A DNA stretch of 64,000 bases, from the NCBI RefSeq assembly GCF_002101675.1, contig NZ_LQOY01000230.1:22974-86973 (forward strand), read 5' to 3'. The translations under genes were made by a program, and so were the position numbers. Shown in pieces: positions 43,473 to 53,525 of the stretch (positions are counted from its first letter, which is position 1; every line of letters begins with the position of its first letter). The notes under the pieces are model-generated. The model was not told where the DNA came from. It did not search any database and saw only the letters and a list, made by a program, of their open reading frames with translations. Source of the stretch: Mycobacterium gordonae (GTDB lineage Bacteria; Actinomycetota; Actinomycetes; Mycobacteriales; Mycobacteriaceae).

Positions 43473-44206
43473 CAGTTGCCCCCGTCGGGATAGGTCAGGT
43501 CATACCCGGTCATCTGGCCGCGCTCGTCCTGGTGGACGATGACCCGCAGCCGGTACGGCTGGGACGGCTTGTTGACTCCGTCGATGTCGGCGACGGTCAC
43601 CCGCACCGCGACCAATACCGAGGCGTTGTCGCTGACATCGTCGATGCTTTCCAGGGCGGCGCCGTTGATCACCGCTTCCGAGGTCGCGTTGGTCTTGCGG
43701 AACAGTTGCTTGAGAAACTCGACGTTCTCGGCGCCGAACTTGCTGCGCAGCGGCCCGCTGGTGCCGTTGACGAACCGGTTGACCGACTCGTCGATGGTGT
43801 CCTGGGTGTAGGAGAACATGTTGACCACGGTCTGCGAGGCCGTGTCGACGAAGCGCTGCTCGCGCGCTTGCCGCGCCTGGGCCGCACGGTGCTGGCCGAC
43901 CAGAACCGCGACGCCCCACACCAGTCCGGCGATCATCAGCACCGACGCCGCCAGACTGACCCAACCGACCATCGCGGTGTGCGGTCGGCGCCGCCGCGGT
44001 GGCCGGGCGCCGATGGATTTGGCCTTCTTGGGAGTCCGCTTCGGCGCCGGCTTGTCCTTGACGGCCGTGCCCGCGCTCGGCGCCGCCTCAGTGCTGTCGT
44101 CATCCGCGGCGCTGACCGAGGCGCCCTTCGGCGGACCGGCAGCGCGCGACGCCCGGCGGCGGACGCGCGGAGTCGTCGCCTGTTCTTCTGTCAACACTGG
44201 ATCCAC
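43472..44206 (-). CDS. Mce-associated membrane protein (Rv3493c-like)
   Basis: Start at GTG 44206, one base inside the mce4F stop (TAGTG), giving 244 residues close to Rv3493c. Basic Lys/Arg/Pro-rich cytosolic N-terminus, one membrane helix (TAMVGWVSLAASVLMIAGLVWGVAVLV starts near residue 85), and an extracytosolic domain with TVVNMFSYTQDTIDESVNRF. It belongs to the same Mce-associated class as the next gene and likely joins the Mce4 complex. Confidence 0.8.
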   Translation of the reverse strand: MDPVLTEEQATTPRVRRRASRAAGPPKGASVSAADDDSTEAAPSAGTAVKDKPAPKRTPKKAKSIGARPPRRRRPHTAMVGWVSLAASVLMIAGLVWGVAVLVGQHRAAQARQAREQRFVDTASQTVVNMFSYTQDTIDESVNRFVNGTSGPLRSKFGAENVEFLKQLFRKTNATSEAVINGAALESIDDVSDNASVLVAVRVTVADIDGVNKPSQPYRLRVIVHQDERGQMTGYDLTYPDGGN

Positions 44207-45879
44207 TAAGAGGTTTTCGGAGCAAGCATGAGGTCCACCCAACTCTCGGCGCCGGAGGTCCCGGCAACGCCGGACGCGAAGATACCAGTGCCGCCCGCCG
44301 GATCCCTGAACCGGCCGGTAGACGGGTCGTAGGTGGCGGTGTAGCCGGCCCCGTTGGCTTCGGGCGCCGGGCCCGTGCCGACCGGCGGCCCGGGCGGCTC
44401 GATGTACTTGGGGTAGGGAAGCTGCGGCGGCACCGGAGGATAGTTCGGCGGCATCCACGATGGGTTACCCGGCGGCGGCGGGACGTTGTTGGGCGGCGGC
44501 GGGTCGTAGGCCGGCTGGTTGGGAGCCGGCCCCGGGCCGGGCGTCACCCCGGGCGGGGGCGGACCGACGATCGGGATGCCCGGATCGGGGTCGGTTCCCG
44601 GTGGGATGTACGGGAAGTGGTTCGGCGGCAGAATGTTCAGCCCGTTGGTGACCGGGGTTCCGTACGGGATCGGCGGCCCGCGCCACGGGTTGGTGCCGAC
44701 CGGGACATACCCGCGCGGGTCGCGGCACATCTGCACCGTGGGTGCCCGCTTGCCGGGGAACTCCTGGCACGGGTAGTTGCGGGCACCACGCACAGCGCTC
44801 GGGTCGTTCTGCGCGGTCTTGCAGTACATGTCGCGCGGGACCTCCCGCACCGTCTCGTCGGCGGGCGAGCGCATCAGCGGCGACGGAATGAAGCCGGTGC
44901 TGCACGGCGGCGGGTCGTTGAGGTCAAGCTTGAAGTCCAGCTTCGCGCCCTCATCCTGCGGCACACCGCCGGCGGCGGTGGTGATCGCGGCGAACAGCGC
45001 CGGGAAGACGACCAGCAGCTGCTCGATGGACTTGTGGTAAATCACACCCACCCGGCCCAGGTTGGCCATGTTGGCCGCCAGCGCCGGAAAGGACGGGCGG
45101 ATGCCGGAGAAGGTTTCATTGGCCTCGTCGAGCGCGCCGGGCGCGGTGGCGAGCGTGTCGCGCAACCGCGGGTCGGCCCGGCGCACCTCGGAGGTGAAGC
45201 GCGCCAGCCCGTCGGACAGGGACTTGATGTCGGCACCGGCGCGGACCTGAGCCTGCAGGAACGGGCCGACCTGGTCGATCAACTGCGAGACCTGCGGGTA
45301 GTTGGTGTTGGCCTCGTCGACCAGCAGCCGGGCGGATTCGACCAGCCTGGCCAGCTCCGGACCGGTCCCGTTGGTCGCCAGAAACGCCTCGTGCAGCACC
45401 TCGCGCAGCCGGGTGTCGCCGAGGCTGTTGACCAGCGTCTCCGCCTTCTTCAGCAGGTCGGCGACGTCTTGACCGATACGGGTGTTGGCCCGGTCGATCT
45501 TGGCTCCGTTGCGCAATTTGCCGGGCGCCGGATTGGCCGGGGGCACCAGGTCGATGTACTGCTCGCCGATCGCCGACACGCTCTTGACGGTCGCCGTGAC
45601 GTTCGACGGGACCGGGGTGCCGCTGTTGAGCCGCATCTCGGCCGTGACGCCGTTCGGATTGAGCTGCACCGACTCCACCCGGCCCACCGCGACTCCGCGG
45701 TAGGTGACGTTGGCGTTCTTGTAGATGCCGCCACCAGCGGCGAAATCGGCGCTCACGCCGTAGGTTCCGATGCCGAAGGTGGACGGCAGGCGCAGATAGA
45801 AGATCGCCATCACCGTCAGGGTGATCACGGTGATGACCGCGAATATGGAGAGCTGGATCTTGGTGAGTCTGTCGATCAT
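44206..45879 (-). CDS. mce4F: Mce4F, sterol-import substrate-binding protein
   Basis: The protein has 557 residues. N-terminal helix (IQLSIFAVITVITLTVMAIFYL), MCE domain with GVSADFAAGGGIYKNANVTYRG and VESVQLNPNGVTAEMRL, a long helical part, and a Pro/Gly-rich C-terminal tail (about 410-520). Extracellular component of the Mce4 cholesterol importer. Its stop is coupled to the Mce-associated gene; it is 11 bases below mce4E. Confidence 0.9.
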   Translation of the reverse strand: MIDRLTKIQLSIFAVITVITLTVMAIFYLRLPSTFGIGTYGVSADFAAGGGIYKNANVTYRGVAVGRVESVQLNPNGVTAEMRLNSGTPVPSNVTATVKSVSAIGEQYIDLVPPANPAPGKLRNGAKIDRANTRIGQDVADLLKKAETLVNSLGDTRLREVLHEAFLATNGTGPELARLVESARLLVDEANTNYPQVSQLIDQVGPFLQAQVRAGADIKSLSDGLARFTSEVRRADPRLRDTLATAPGALDEANETFSGIRPSFPALAANMANLGRVGVIYHKSIEQLLVVFPALFAAITTAAGGVPQDEGAKLDFKLDLNDPPPCSTGFIPSPLMRSPADETVREVPRDMYCKTAQNDPSAVRGARNYPCQEFPGKRAPTVQMCRDPRGYVPVGTNPWRGPPIPYGTPVTNGLNILPPNHFPYIPPGTDPDPGIPIVGPPPPGVTPGPGPAPNQPAYDPPPPNNVPPPPGNPSWMPPNYPPVPPQLPYPKYIEPPGPPVGTGPAPEANGAGYTATYDPSTGRFRDPAGGTGIFASGVAGTSGAESWVDLMLAPKTS

Positions 45880-45890
45880 CTTCCCCGCCT

Positions 45891-47045
45891 CTACTGCGAC
45901 GCCGTGCCGGGCGGAATCTTGAACGGGTCGGCCGCTTGTCCGGACAGGTTGGCCAGTTCGCCCGTCAGGAAGTCGGGCGCGTTGAGGACCTCGTCCATGT
46001 GCATCATGTTGGGATCCATGGCGTAGCTGGTGGTGAAGAACGTTTCACCGAGCCGGCGCAACGTCAGGTCGAACGTGGTGAACACGTTCAGGTAGTCGCC
46101 GCGCACCGCCTGCTTGATGCCGAAGTTGGGGAAGGGGAACGTCAGCATGATCTGCAGCGAGGTGACGAAGTTCTTCCGGTTGTCGTTGAGCGCTTTGATC
46201 GCCGAGTAGAGGTCTTTGAGGTCGGCGGCGAAGTCGCTCTTGGTCTTGGACAACACGTGCGAGGTGACCGTCGCCAGCCTGTTCAGGACGCTGAAGGCCG
46301 CGACGATGTTGTCCCGGTTCTTGTTCAGCACGCGAAGCGCTTCGGGCAACGTGTCCAGCGCGCGGCCCAGGTTGTCCTTGCCTCGCGCCAGCACCGACGA
46401 GACGCGGTTGAGCCCCTCGACCGCAGTGATGATGTCGTTGACCTGCTTGTTCAGGCCTGAGGTCAACTCCGCCAGCCGCGGCACCAAGTCGACGAACTGG
46501 CCCTGCCGTCCGGCCACGGCCTGGTAGGTCTCGTCGGTGATCTCTTCCAGCGCACCGACATTGCCCTTGTTGACGACCACCCCGAGCGCCGAGAAGACTT
46601 CTTCGGTGGTCGGGAAGCGGCCCGTGCGGGACTCCGGAATCCGAGATCCGTTGCCCAGCCGGCCTGTCGGGGCTTGGTCGGTGGGCGGAGCAAGGTCGAT
46701 GTGTAAGGACCCCAGCAGAGAGGTCTCAGCGACCTTGGCGATCGCATTCGCCGGGAGTACCACGTTCTTGTCCAGCGCCAGCTTGACCGCGGCGTAGAAG
46801 GATCCGTCGGAACGCTGCTCTGCCGAGATTCCGGACACGCTGCCCACCGTGACGTCGTCGACCATCACCGGAGAGTTCTGCGGCAACGTCGACACATCCG
46901 GCAGTTCGACCGTGATTGTGTACGCACCGCCGCCGTGGCCGGCGGTGCCGGGCAACGACAGGGAGTTCAGTCCACCGAACGAGCAACCGGCGAGCAGCGT
47001 GCTGCCCGTGAGGAATACGCCGGCGCGCAACAGGATTCGCTTCAT
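45891..47045 (-). CDS. mce4E: Mce4E (LprN), lipoprotein subunit
   Basis: The protein has 384 residues. Lipoprotein signal with lipobox STLLAGC (acylated Cys at residue 21), then MCE domain (YTITVELPDVSTLPQNSPVM, VTVGSVSGIS) and helical region. In every Mce operon the E subunit is the lipoprotein, as here. ATG 47045 overlaps the mce4D stop by ATGA. Confidence 0.9.
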   Translation of the reverse strand: MKRILLRAGVFLTGSTLLAGCSFGGLNSLSLPGTAGHGGGAYTITVELPDVSTLPQNSPVMVDDVTVGSVSGISAEQRSDGSFYAAVKLALDKNVVLPANAIAKVAETSLLGSLHIDLAPPTDQAPTGRLGNGSRIPESRTGRFPTTEEVFSALGVVVNKGNVGALEEITDETYQAVAGRQGQFVDLVPRLAELTSGLNKQVNDIITAVEGLNRVSSVLARGKDNLGRALDTLPEALRVLNKNRDNIVAAFSVLNRLATVTSHVLSKTKSDFAADLKDLYSAIKALNDNRKNFVTSLQIMLTFPFPNFGIKQAVRGDYLNVFTTFDLTLRRLGETFFTTSYAMDPNMMHMDEVLNAPDFLTGELANLSGQAADPFKIPPGTASQ

Positions 47046-48460
47046 CGACCCGCTCCTTGCTCGGCAGGCAGCGGTCCCGGCGCTGGGCCGGGTGCCGCAG
47101 CCGGTGCCGCGGGCGCGGAACCGGTCGCCGGCCCCGGCGCCGGTCCGTACCCCGGGCCGGGACCGGGCGCGGTCGGGACGAACAGGTTCTGCAGGTCCGT
47201 GACATTGCTCGGCGCCGGCTGACCGGAACCCTTGGCCGGAATCCAGGTCAGCTCCGGCACCGGGGTCTCCGCCTTGGCCTGCGTGGCCGGGGTGTCGTAG
47301 ATGATCTGCCCCTTGTAGGCCGTGATCGTGTTGATCGGATGGAACATGATCGGCGGGAAGTTCACGGTGAGCCGGCGCAGCACCGGACCCAGTCGCTCGC
47401 GGCAGATCTCGGCGCGCTTGAAGTACTCCGGCCCCGACGGCCCGGCCGCGGTGTCGAAGGAACCGCCGCAGATGAACTGGACCGGGTTCAGGAAGTTGGG
47501 CAGCGACAGCAGACCGTTCAGGGTGCCCTGGGCGGGGTCGTAGATGTTGTAGAAGTTGGAGATGCCGGGACCCGCCACGTGCAGGACCTGCTCGATGTTT
47601 TCGCTCTGGTCGCTCAGGGTCTGGGTGAAGTCCGTGAGCTGGTTGACCGTCTCGATCAGCGTCGAGTTGTTCTCGTGCAGGAAGCCACGGACATCGGAGA
47701 GCGCCTGGTTGAGCGAACCCAGGGTGTGGTCCAGGTCCCGCGAACTGTCCGCCAGCACCTGCGACACCGAGGCGACGTGGCCGGCGAACTGCACGATCTG
47801 CTCGTTGCTCTGCGACAGGGCGTCGACGAGGACCTGCAGGTTCTTGACCGTGCCGAAGATGTCGCCGCGCGAATCCCCAAGGCGCCCAGCGACTTGCGCA
47901 AGCTCGCGCAGGGCGTTGTGGAACGAGTCGCCGTTGCCGTTGAGGGTGTCGGCGGCCTGATTGATCGCCGCGCCCAACGGGCCCTGCATCTCACCGGCCG
48001 CCGGGCTCAGCGAGACGGACAGCTGGGTGAGCGCTTCCTTGACCTCGTCCCACTCCACGGGAACGGCGGTGCGGGTCAGATCGATGGTGGCGCCGTCCGG
48101 CAGCGCCGGGCCGCCGGTGAACGCCGGGGTGAGCTGAATGAACCTGGCCGCCACCAGGTTCGGCGACATGATCACGGCCTTGGCGTCGGCGGGGATCTTG
48201 ACGCCGTCGGAGACTTTCATGGTGATCTTGACGTCCGACGGCCGCGGTTCGATCGACTCGATCTCTCCCACCGGCACACCCAGGATGCGGACCTGGTCAC
48301 CGGGATAGAGCCCGACGGCCGAGGTGAAGTAGGCGGTGAGCTTGCGGCCGCCGCCGCCGGCCGAGAACAGCACGTAGGCGCCGCCCACCAGCACCGCCAC
48401 CAGCGCGATGATGGTGACGGTCCGCAGGCCCCTGCTGCCGAAGCGTTTCGGTGTCGTCAT
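47042..48460 (-). CDS. mce4D: Mce4D
   Basis: The protein has 472 residues. N-terminal helix (TVTIIALVAVLVGGAYVLF), MCE domain (LTAYFTSAVGLYPGDQVRIL, VGEIESIEPRPSDVKITMKV), long helical segment (LSQSNEQIVQFAGHVASVSQ), and an Ala/Pro/Gly-rich C-terminus. ATGA overlaps at both ends (47042-47045 and 48457-48460) show tight translational coupling. Confidence 0.9.
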   Translation of the reverse strand: MTTPKRFGSRGLRTVTIIALVAVLVGGAYVLFSAGGGGRKLTAYFTSAVGLYPGDQVRILGVPVGEIESIEPRPSDVKITMKVSDGVKIPADAKAVIMSPNLVAARFIQLTPAFTGGPALPDGATIDLTRTAVPVEWDEVKEALTQLSVSLSPAAGEMQGPLGAAINQAADTLNGNGDSFHNALRELAQVAGRLGDSRGDIFGTVKNLQVLVDALSQSNEQIVQFAGHVASVSQVLADSSRDLDHTLGSLNQALSDVRGFLHENNSTLIETVNQLTDFTQTLSDQSENIEQVLHVAGPGISNFYNIYDPAQGTLNGLLSLPNFLNPVQFICGGSFDTAAGPSGPEYFKRAEICRERLGPVLRRLTVNFPPIMFHPINTITAYKGQIIYDTPATQAKAETPVPELTWIPAKGSGQPAPSNVTDLQNLFVPTAPGPGPGYGPAPGPATGSAPAAPAAAPGPAPGPLPAEQGAGR

Positions 48461-49527
48461 GGTGATTTCGGCCTGATCGTCCAGCGCTCCTGAATCATGC
48501 CGCGCAGATAGTCGGCGAAGCTGTCCGGCAGCTTGCCCGGCTGGAAGACGGCGTCGAACATGGTCGCTACCAGCGGTGCCGGGATGGCGCCGAAGACGTT
48601 GACGTTGAAGCCGGGACCGGAACCGACCACCTCGCCCAGCGTGGTGGCGTACGTCGGCAACCTCTTGAGGGCCTCGGTGATGTAGTCGCGGCGCTCGTTC
48701 AGGTTAGCCAGCACCTGATTGATCTTGGTCAGAGCCGGGCCGAACTCCTTGCGGTTGTCGTTGACGAAACCGGACAGCTGCGCGGAGACGTCGTCGATCC
48801 CGGCGATCAACGCGCTCAACGCCGATCGGCGCTCATCCAGCGCGGCGAACAACTGATCGCCCTGGTCCACGAGCTTCTTGACCTGCCCGGCCCGATCGGA
48901 TAACACCGCCGTCACCGACTTCGCGTGCGCCAGCAGACCCTGCAGCGCTTCGTCGCGGCTGTTGAGGGTGCGCGACAGCGACGTCACGCCATCCAGCGCG
49001 CCGCGCAACCCGGGGGTGGCGTCATGCAGTGTCTCGGTGAGCACCTTCAGTGCGTGCTCGAACTGCGGCTTGTTCAGGTTGTTGGCGTTCTGGCCGAGAT
49101 CCTCTAGCGCGCCGGCCAGCGTGTAGGGCGTGGTCGTCCGGCTCAACGGAATGGTGGTCGCGTTGCCGGAGCCCGCCGGACTCACCGAGATGGAGCGCTC
49201 ACCCAGGATGGTGTCGGTGCGGATCGCGGCCAGCGACTGGTCGCCGACCACCACGTGGCGATCGACGCTGAAGGTGATCTTGGCGGAGTCGCCGGCCAGG
49301 GCGACGTCGGACACCTTGCCCACCTTGACGCCGGAGACCAGCACGTTGTTGCCGGGCGTGATGCCGCCCGCGTCGCCGAAGTACGCCGTGTAGGTCTTGC
49401 CCTGCGGCCAGAACGGCAACCCCGCGTAACCGAATGCGATAAGGACGACGAAGGTCACCACCGCCAGACCGATGATGCCGGTGCGGAGCGGATCCTGGTC
49501 GCGCTTACTGCCTGGCTTATTTGGCAA
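48457..49527 (-). CDS. mce4C: Mce4C
   Basis: The protein has 356 residues with a TTG start at 49527 (PNKPGSKRDQDPLRTGIIG), overlapping the end of mce4B by 11 bases. N-terminal helix, MCE domain (YTAYFGDAGGITPGNNVLVSG, VGKVSDVALAGDSAKITFSV), helical region ending with YADYLRG/ERWTIRPKSP-type C-terminus, closely like M. tuberculosis Mce4C as remembered. No earlier ATG exists in frame. Confidence 0.9.
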   Translation of the reverse strand: MPNKPGSKRDQDPLRTGIIGLAVVTFVVLIAFGYAGLPFWPQGKTYTAYFGDAGGITPGNNVLVSGVKVGKVSDVALAGDSAKITFSVDRHVVVGDQSLAAIRTDTILGERSISVSPAGSGNATTIPLSRTTTPYTLAGALEDLGQNANNLNKPQFEHALKVLTETLHDATPGLRGALDGVTSLSRTLNSRDEALQGLLAHAKSVTAVLSDRAGQVKKLVDQGDQLFAALDERRSALSALIAGIDDVSAQLSGFVNDNRKEFGPALTKINQVLANLNERRDYITEALKRLPTYATTLGEVVGSGPGFNVNVFGAIPAPLVATMFDAVFQPGKLPDSFADYLRGMIQERWTIRPKSP

Positions 49528-50569
49528 ACGCGCACCTCCCCTTGCTGGAATCCACCTGGCCGCCCATCCCGATCCGGATGTCGGAACCCGCCGGCCCGTT
49601 GATCTTGATCGTCACGGAGCAGAAGTAGATGTTGAAGAACGACCCGTAGGTGCCCAGCGCGGCCAGCCGCAGGTAGTCCTCGCCGAGTTGCTCGACGTCG
49701 TTGTTGATCTCGGCCTTGCGGGTGTCCAGTTCGGTGGCGAAGGGCCGCGCGTTTTCCAGCACACCCTGCAGCGGCCGCCGCGAATTACGCAGCAGCTCAG
49801 TCAGATCCGTCGTGGTCGAGGCCAGCGGCGGGATCGCGCCCGCGATGGTGTCCTTGTTCTTGGCGAGCCCTTCGACCAGCTGCTGCAGCTGGTCGACGCT
49901 GGCCGAGAACTGCGCGCTGCGCTGATCGACGGTCCCCAGCACCGTATTGAGGTTGGTGATCACGTCACCGATCAGCTGGTCACGTTTGCCCAGGGCGTTC
50001 GAGAAACTGCTGGTGTCGGCGAGCACGTTGGCCAGCGCGCCGCCCTGACCCTGCAGCAGCTCGATAACGGCGCTACTGATCGTGTTGATCTTGTCGGCGT
50101 CCAGGCCCTTGAGCACCGGCTTGAGCCCACCCAGCAGCGCGTCGAGGTCCAGTGCCGGCTGGGTGTGCTGGGAGTTCATGGTCCCGCCCGGCGGCAATTT
50201 GCGCAGTTCGCCGGGGCCCGAGGTGATCTCCAGGAAACGGTCGCCGACCAGGTTCTCGTAGCGGATCACCGCCCGGCTCGACGAGTACAGCGTGTAGCGG
50301 GCGTCGACCCCGAATTCGACGTCGACGGTGTTGTCGGGGTTGAGTTTGACGCCCGAGACGGCGCCGACCGGCACACCGGCGATACGCACCTTCTGGCCGC
50401 CCTTGAGCTTGGACGCATCCAGGAAGGTGGCGTGGTACGTGCTCTCCGAACCGAACCGGAAGTCGCCGAAGACCACCACCAGGCCGGCGCTCGCGAGCAC
50501 CATCGTCACGACGAAGATGCCGACCTTGATCACCATCGACCGGTGCGACGGCATTTTGCCGGCGGCCAT
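49517..50569 (-). CDS. mce4B: Mce4B
   Basis: The protein has 350 residues. N-terminal helix (VIKVGIFVVTMVLASAGLVVVF), MCE domain (YHATFLDASKLKGGQKVRIA, VGAVSGVKLNPDNTVDVEF), a C-terminal FFNIYFCSVTIKING segment common to Mce B proteins. The ATG shares a base with the mce4A stop (TGATG). Confidence 0.9.
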   Translation of the reverse strand: MAAGKMPSHRSMVIKVGIFVVTMVLASAGLVVVFGDFRFGSESTYHATFLDASKLKGGQKVRIAGVPVGAVSGVKLNPDNTVDVEFGVDARYTLYSSSRAVIRYENLVGDRFLEITSGPGELRKLPPGGTMNSQHTQPALDLDALLGGLKPVLKGLDADKINTISSAVIELLQGQGGALANVLADTSSFSNALGKRDQLIGDVITNLNTVLGTVDQRSAQFSASVDQLQQLVEGLAKNKDTIAGAIPPLASTTTDLTELLRNSRRPLQGVLENARPFATELDTRKAEINNDVEQLGEDYLRLAALGTYGSFFNIYFCSVTIKINGPAGSDIRIGMGGQVDSSKGRCAFAK

Positions 50570-51777
50570 CAGAAGTCGTCCCGTTCAGCGAAGGCGCCGT
50601 GGAATAGGAACTGCAACGTCGAGGGCGCGTCGAACTGGAACTCGGTGAACGGCTCGTAGGGAATGAGCGCGTTGTCGGTCACCAGGAACGGCGCACGGTA
50701 GAAGGAGCCACCGGTCTGTTTGGTCGGAATGTCTGGGAGGCCACGGCAATTCGGGCCACCGGAGGCGTTCACGATGGGCAGGCTCTCCGGATACGTATAG
50801 GAGGGAGCACCGATGACGAAGCTCGACGAGGTGAACAGACCCGCCTTGCGGACACCGATCAACGGGGCGAACTCCTTGATGCCGCGATCGATGCCGGCCA
50901 GCAGGCAGCCGAATTCCGGCGAGTAATCCGCTGCCACCTTCAGTGGGGCGCGCAGCCTGTTGACGGTGTCGATCAGATTCTGCTCGGCCGGTGCGAGCGT
51001 CTCGTAGCCGTTGTTGGCCAGGCCGATCGCGGCCAGCAACGTGGTGTTGAGATTGGACTGCTCGTCGACGACCGTCTTGTTGATCGTCGGCAGGTTCTCG
51101 AAGACCGTGTTGAGATCGGGTGCGGCGTCGCCGTAGATGTTCGTCACGATGCCGGCCTTACGGAAATCCTCCTGCAGGGTGGGCAACTTCGGATTCGCTT
51201 GGCGCGTCAGCGTATTGAGACCCGACAACAGCGACCCGAGGTCATCTCCGTGGCCTCGCAGGCCTTCCGACAGCGCGCTGAGGGTTCCGTTCAGCTCGAC
51301 CGGGTCGATCTTGTGCAACAGGTTGGTCAGCGACTGGAAGAGCGTGTTGACCTCCAGCTGCACGGCCGACGCGTCCACCATGGCGTTCGGGCGCAATGAC
51401 GTCTTGGCCGCGTTCTGAGGCGCAATGAACTCCACCGACTTGGCGCCGAAAATGGTGTTGCCGGCGATATGCACCGTGGCGTTGGACGGGATGAAATGCA
51501 GGTCGTCGCTGTAGATGGCCAGCTTCAGGCGCGCCTGGTCGCCGCTGTAGCTGATGTCTTCCACCTTGCCGATCTGGATGCCCCGGAACTTGACCTTCGC
51601 CCCGGGCTCCATCACCAGACCGGCGCGCTTGGAGGCGACCGTCACCGTCTCGGTGGAGGTGAACGCCGCGGTATAGGACAGGTAGGTCAGGACCGCCGCC
51701 GCCACCACTAATCCCGCGAGCACCGCCGCGGCCACCCGGCCCGCGGTTCGTCGTGATCCCATCGCTGCCATCGCCAC
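50569..51777 (-). CDS. mce4A: Mce4A
   Basis: Start at GTG 51777, one base inside the yrbE4B stop (TAGTG), giving 402 residues; two ATGs two and five codons later are alternatives. N-terminal helix (VAAAVLAGLVVAAAVLTYLS), MCE domain (VKFRGIQIGKVEDISYSGDQ, ARLKLAIYSD), helical region and C-terminus with FGCLLAGIDRGIKEFAPLIG. In M. tuberculosis Mce4A is needed for cholesterol uptake. Confidence 0.9.
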   Translation of the reverse strand: MAMAAMGSRRTAGRVAAAVLAGLVVAAAVLTYLSYTAAFTSTETVTVASKRAGLVMEPGAKVKFRGIQIGKVEDISYSGDQARLKLAIYSDDLHFIPSNATVHIAGNTIFGAKSVEFIAPQNAAKTSLRPNAMVDASAVQLEVNTLFQSLTNLLHKIDPVELNGTLSALSEGLRGHGDDLGSLLSGLNTLTRQANPKLPTLQEDFRKAGIVTNIYGDAAPDLNTVFENLPTINKTVVDEQSNLNTTLLAAIGLANNGYETLAPAEQNLIDTVNRLRAPLKVAADYSPEFGCLLAGIDRGIKEFAPLIGVRKAGLFTSSSFVIGAPSYTYPESLPIVNASGGPNCRGLPDIPTKQTGGSFYRAPFLVTDNALIPYEPFTEFQFDAPSTLQFLFHGAFAERDDF

Positions 51778-52618
51778 TACCCCGAAAGGTTGAAGTTGCC
51801 GGACGCTCCGTAAACCGCGAGCGAGATGAGCAGGGTGATGACCACGACGACGATCAGCGAGGTGCGCACCGCCTGGCCGACGGCTACACCGACGCCGACC
51901 GACCCACCGCTGGCGTTGTAGCCGTAATAGGTGTGCACCAGCATGACCGCGATCGACATGGCGATGGCCTGCAGGAACGACCACAGCAGGTCCGACGGGA
52001 TCAAGAAGGTGTTGAAGTAGTGGTCGTAGAGGCCCGCCGACTGCCCGTTGATGAACACCGTGGTGAAGCGCGCCGCGAAGAACGCCGCCAGCACCGACAG
52101 TGAATACAGCGGGATGATCGCCACCAGCCCGGCGATCAGGCGGGTCGATACCAGGTAGGACACCGAATGCACCGCCATGCATTCGACGGCGTCGATCTCT
52201 TCGGAGACCCGCATCGCACCGAGCTGGGCCGTGGCGCCGGCGCCGATGGTGGCGGCCAGCGCGATGCCGGCGATGACGGGTGCGACCACGCGGACGTTGA
52301 GGAACGCCGACAGAAAGCCGGTCAGGGCCTCGTGCCGATGTTGCCCAGCGACGAATAGCCCTGCACGGCAATGACACCGCCGGAGGCCAGCGTCAAGAAG
52401 GCCGCGACGCCGACGGTGCCGCCGATCATGATCAGGGCACCGGCACCGAGCGTCATCTCCGCGATGAGGCGGATCGTCTCCTTGCGGTACTTCGTGACGG
52501 CGTTGGGGATGTAGCGCACGGTCTCGCCGTAGAACAGCGCCTGCTCGCCGAAGTTGTCCACCGGTCGGGCGAACCTCGTGAAGAAGCGCTTGAAGCGAAA
52601 GGTGACGTCGTAACTCAT
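51777..52618 (-). pseudogene. yrbE4B: yrbE4B, Mce4 permease, split by a one-base deletion
   Basis: The reading frame begins MSYDVTFRFKRFFTRFARPV at 52618 and runs to VQGYSSLGNIGTRP, then a stop at 52322-52324. The expected continuation IGIEALTGFLSAFLNVRVVA is found one frame over and runs to 51777. Restoring one base between 52332 and 52333 (plus strand CCTCG-A-TGCCG) rejoins the frame and gives 280 residues, the M. tuberculosis YrbE4B length. The two pieces together have the full set of permease helices. Either a true inactivating mutation or a sequencing error. The gene ends coupled to mce4A. Confidence 0.85.
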
Positions 52619-52662
52619 CGCATGTTCACCATCGCTCGTTCGCCGTCATGTGTTACCCCGCC

Positions 52663-53427
52663 CTACTTGGCCGAGATTCTGACGCCGATGGCGGTCATGA
52701 CGACGTTGATGACGAAAAGGCAGATGAACGCGTAGACGACGGTTTCGTTGACCGCATTGCCGACTCCCTTGGGACCGCCTTTGACGGTGAGGCCGCGGTA
52801 ACAGCCCACCAGACCCGCCATGACTCCGAACAGCAGCGCCTTGACTTCGGCGAGGATCAGCTCGCGCAGCCCGGTGAGCACAGTCAGCCCGTTGATGAAC
52901 GCGCCGGGGTTGACGCCCTGCAGGAAGACGGAGAAAGCGTAGCCCCCGGACAGGCCGATGATGCACACCAGCCCGTTGAGCAGCAAGGCGACCAGCGTGG
53001 ACGCCAGAACCCTGGGCACCACCAGCCGCTGGATGGGGTCGATGCCGAGCACCCGCATCGCGTCGATCTCCTCGCGGATGGTTCGGGCGCCCAAGTCCGC
53101 GCAGATCGCGGTGGCACCGGCGCCGGCCACCACGAGCACGGTCACGATCGGGCCGAGCTGGGTGATGGTGCCGAATGCCGTTCCGGCGCCTGACAAGTCG
53201 GCGGCGCCGATCTCGCGCAGCAGGATGTTCAGGGTGAACGCGACGAGCACCGTGAAGGGGATGGACACCAGCAGCGTTGGGACCAGCGAGACCCGCGCGA
53301 CCATCCACGTCTGGTCCAGGAACTCCCGAAACTGAAACGGCCGCCGGAAGGCGGCACGTGCAGTCTCGATCGACATCTCGAAGAAGCCGCCGACAGCGCG
53401 GGCCGGCACGGCTACTTTCTGCAACAA
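52663..53427 (-). CDS. yrbE4A: YrbE4A, Mce4 integral membrane permease
   Basis: TTG start at 53427 (LLQKVAVPARAVGGFFEMSI) gives 254 residues, equal to M. tuberculosis YrbE4A; GGGGGGA lies just upstream. Five to six membrane helices; conserved ADLGARTIREEIDAMRVLGI is the coupling helix (EExDA motif) that contacts the MceG ATPase. First gene of the mce4 transcript. A KstR-like operator is ~100 bases upstream. Confidence 0.9.
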   Translation of the reverse strand: MLQKVAVPARAVGGFFEMSIETARAAFRRPFQFREFLDQTWMVARVSLVPTLLVSIPFTVLVAFTLNILLREIGAADLSGAGTAFGTITQLGPIVTVLVVAGAGATAICADLGARTIREEIDAMRVLGIDPIQRLVVPRVLASTLVALLLNGLVCIIGLSGGYAFSVFLQGVNPGAFINGLTVLTGLRELILAEVKALLFGVMAGLVGCYRGLTVKGGPKGVGNAVNETVVYAFICLFVINVVMTAIGVRISAK

Positions 53428-53525
53428 GCCCGGTCCCCCCAATCTGTTGCTCGCGGCGAAGTGTTGTCTGCCCTGAACACACCGTTGGATGACTCGTTGC
53501 TTGGTGTGAGCCGGCTCATACTAAC

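Noticed and set aside
45000..49000. Long plus-strand frames opposite mce4D-mce4F
   Set aside because: Antisense shadows. Their length follows from GC-rich third positions in the real mce genes.
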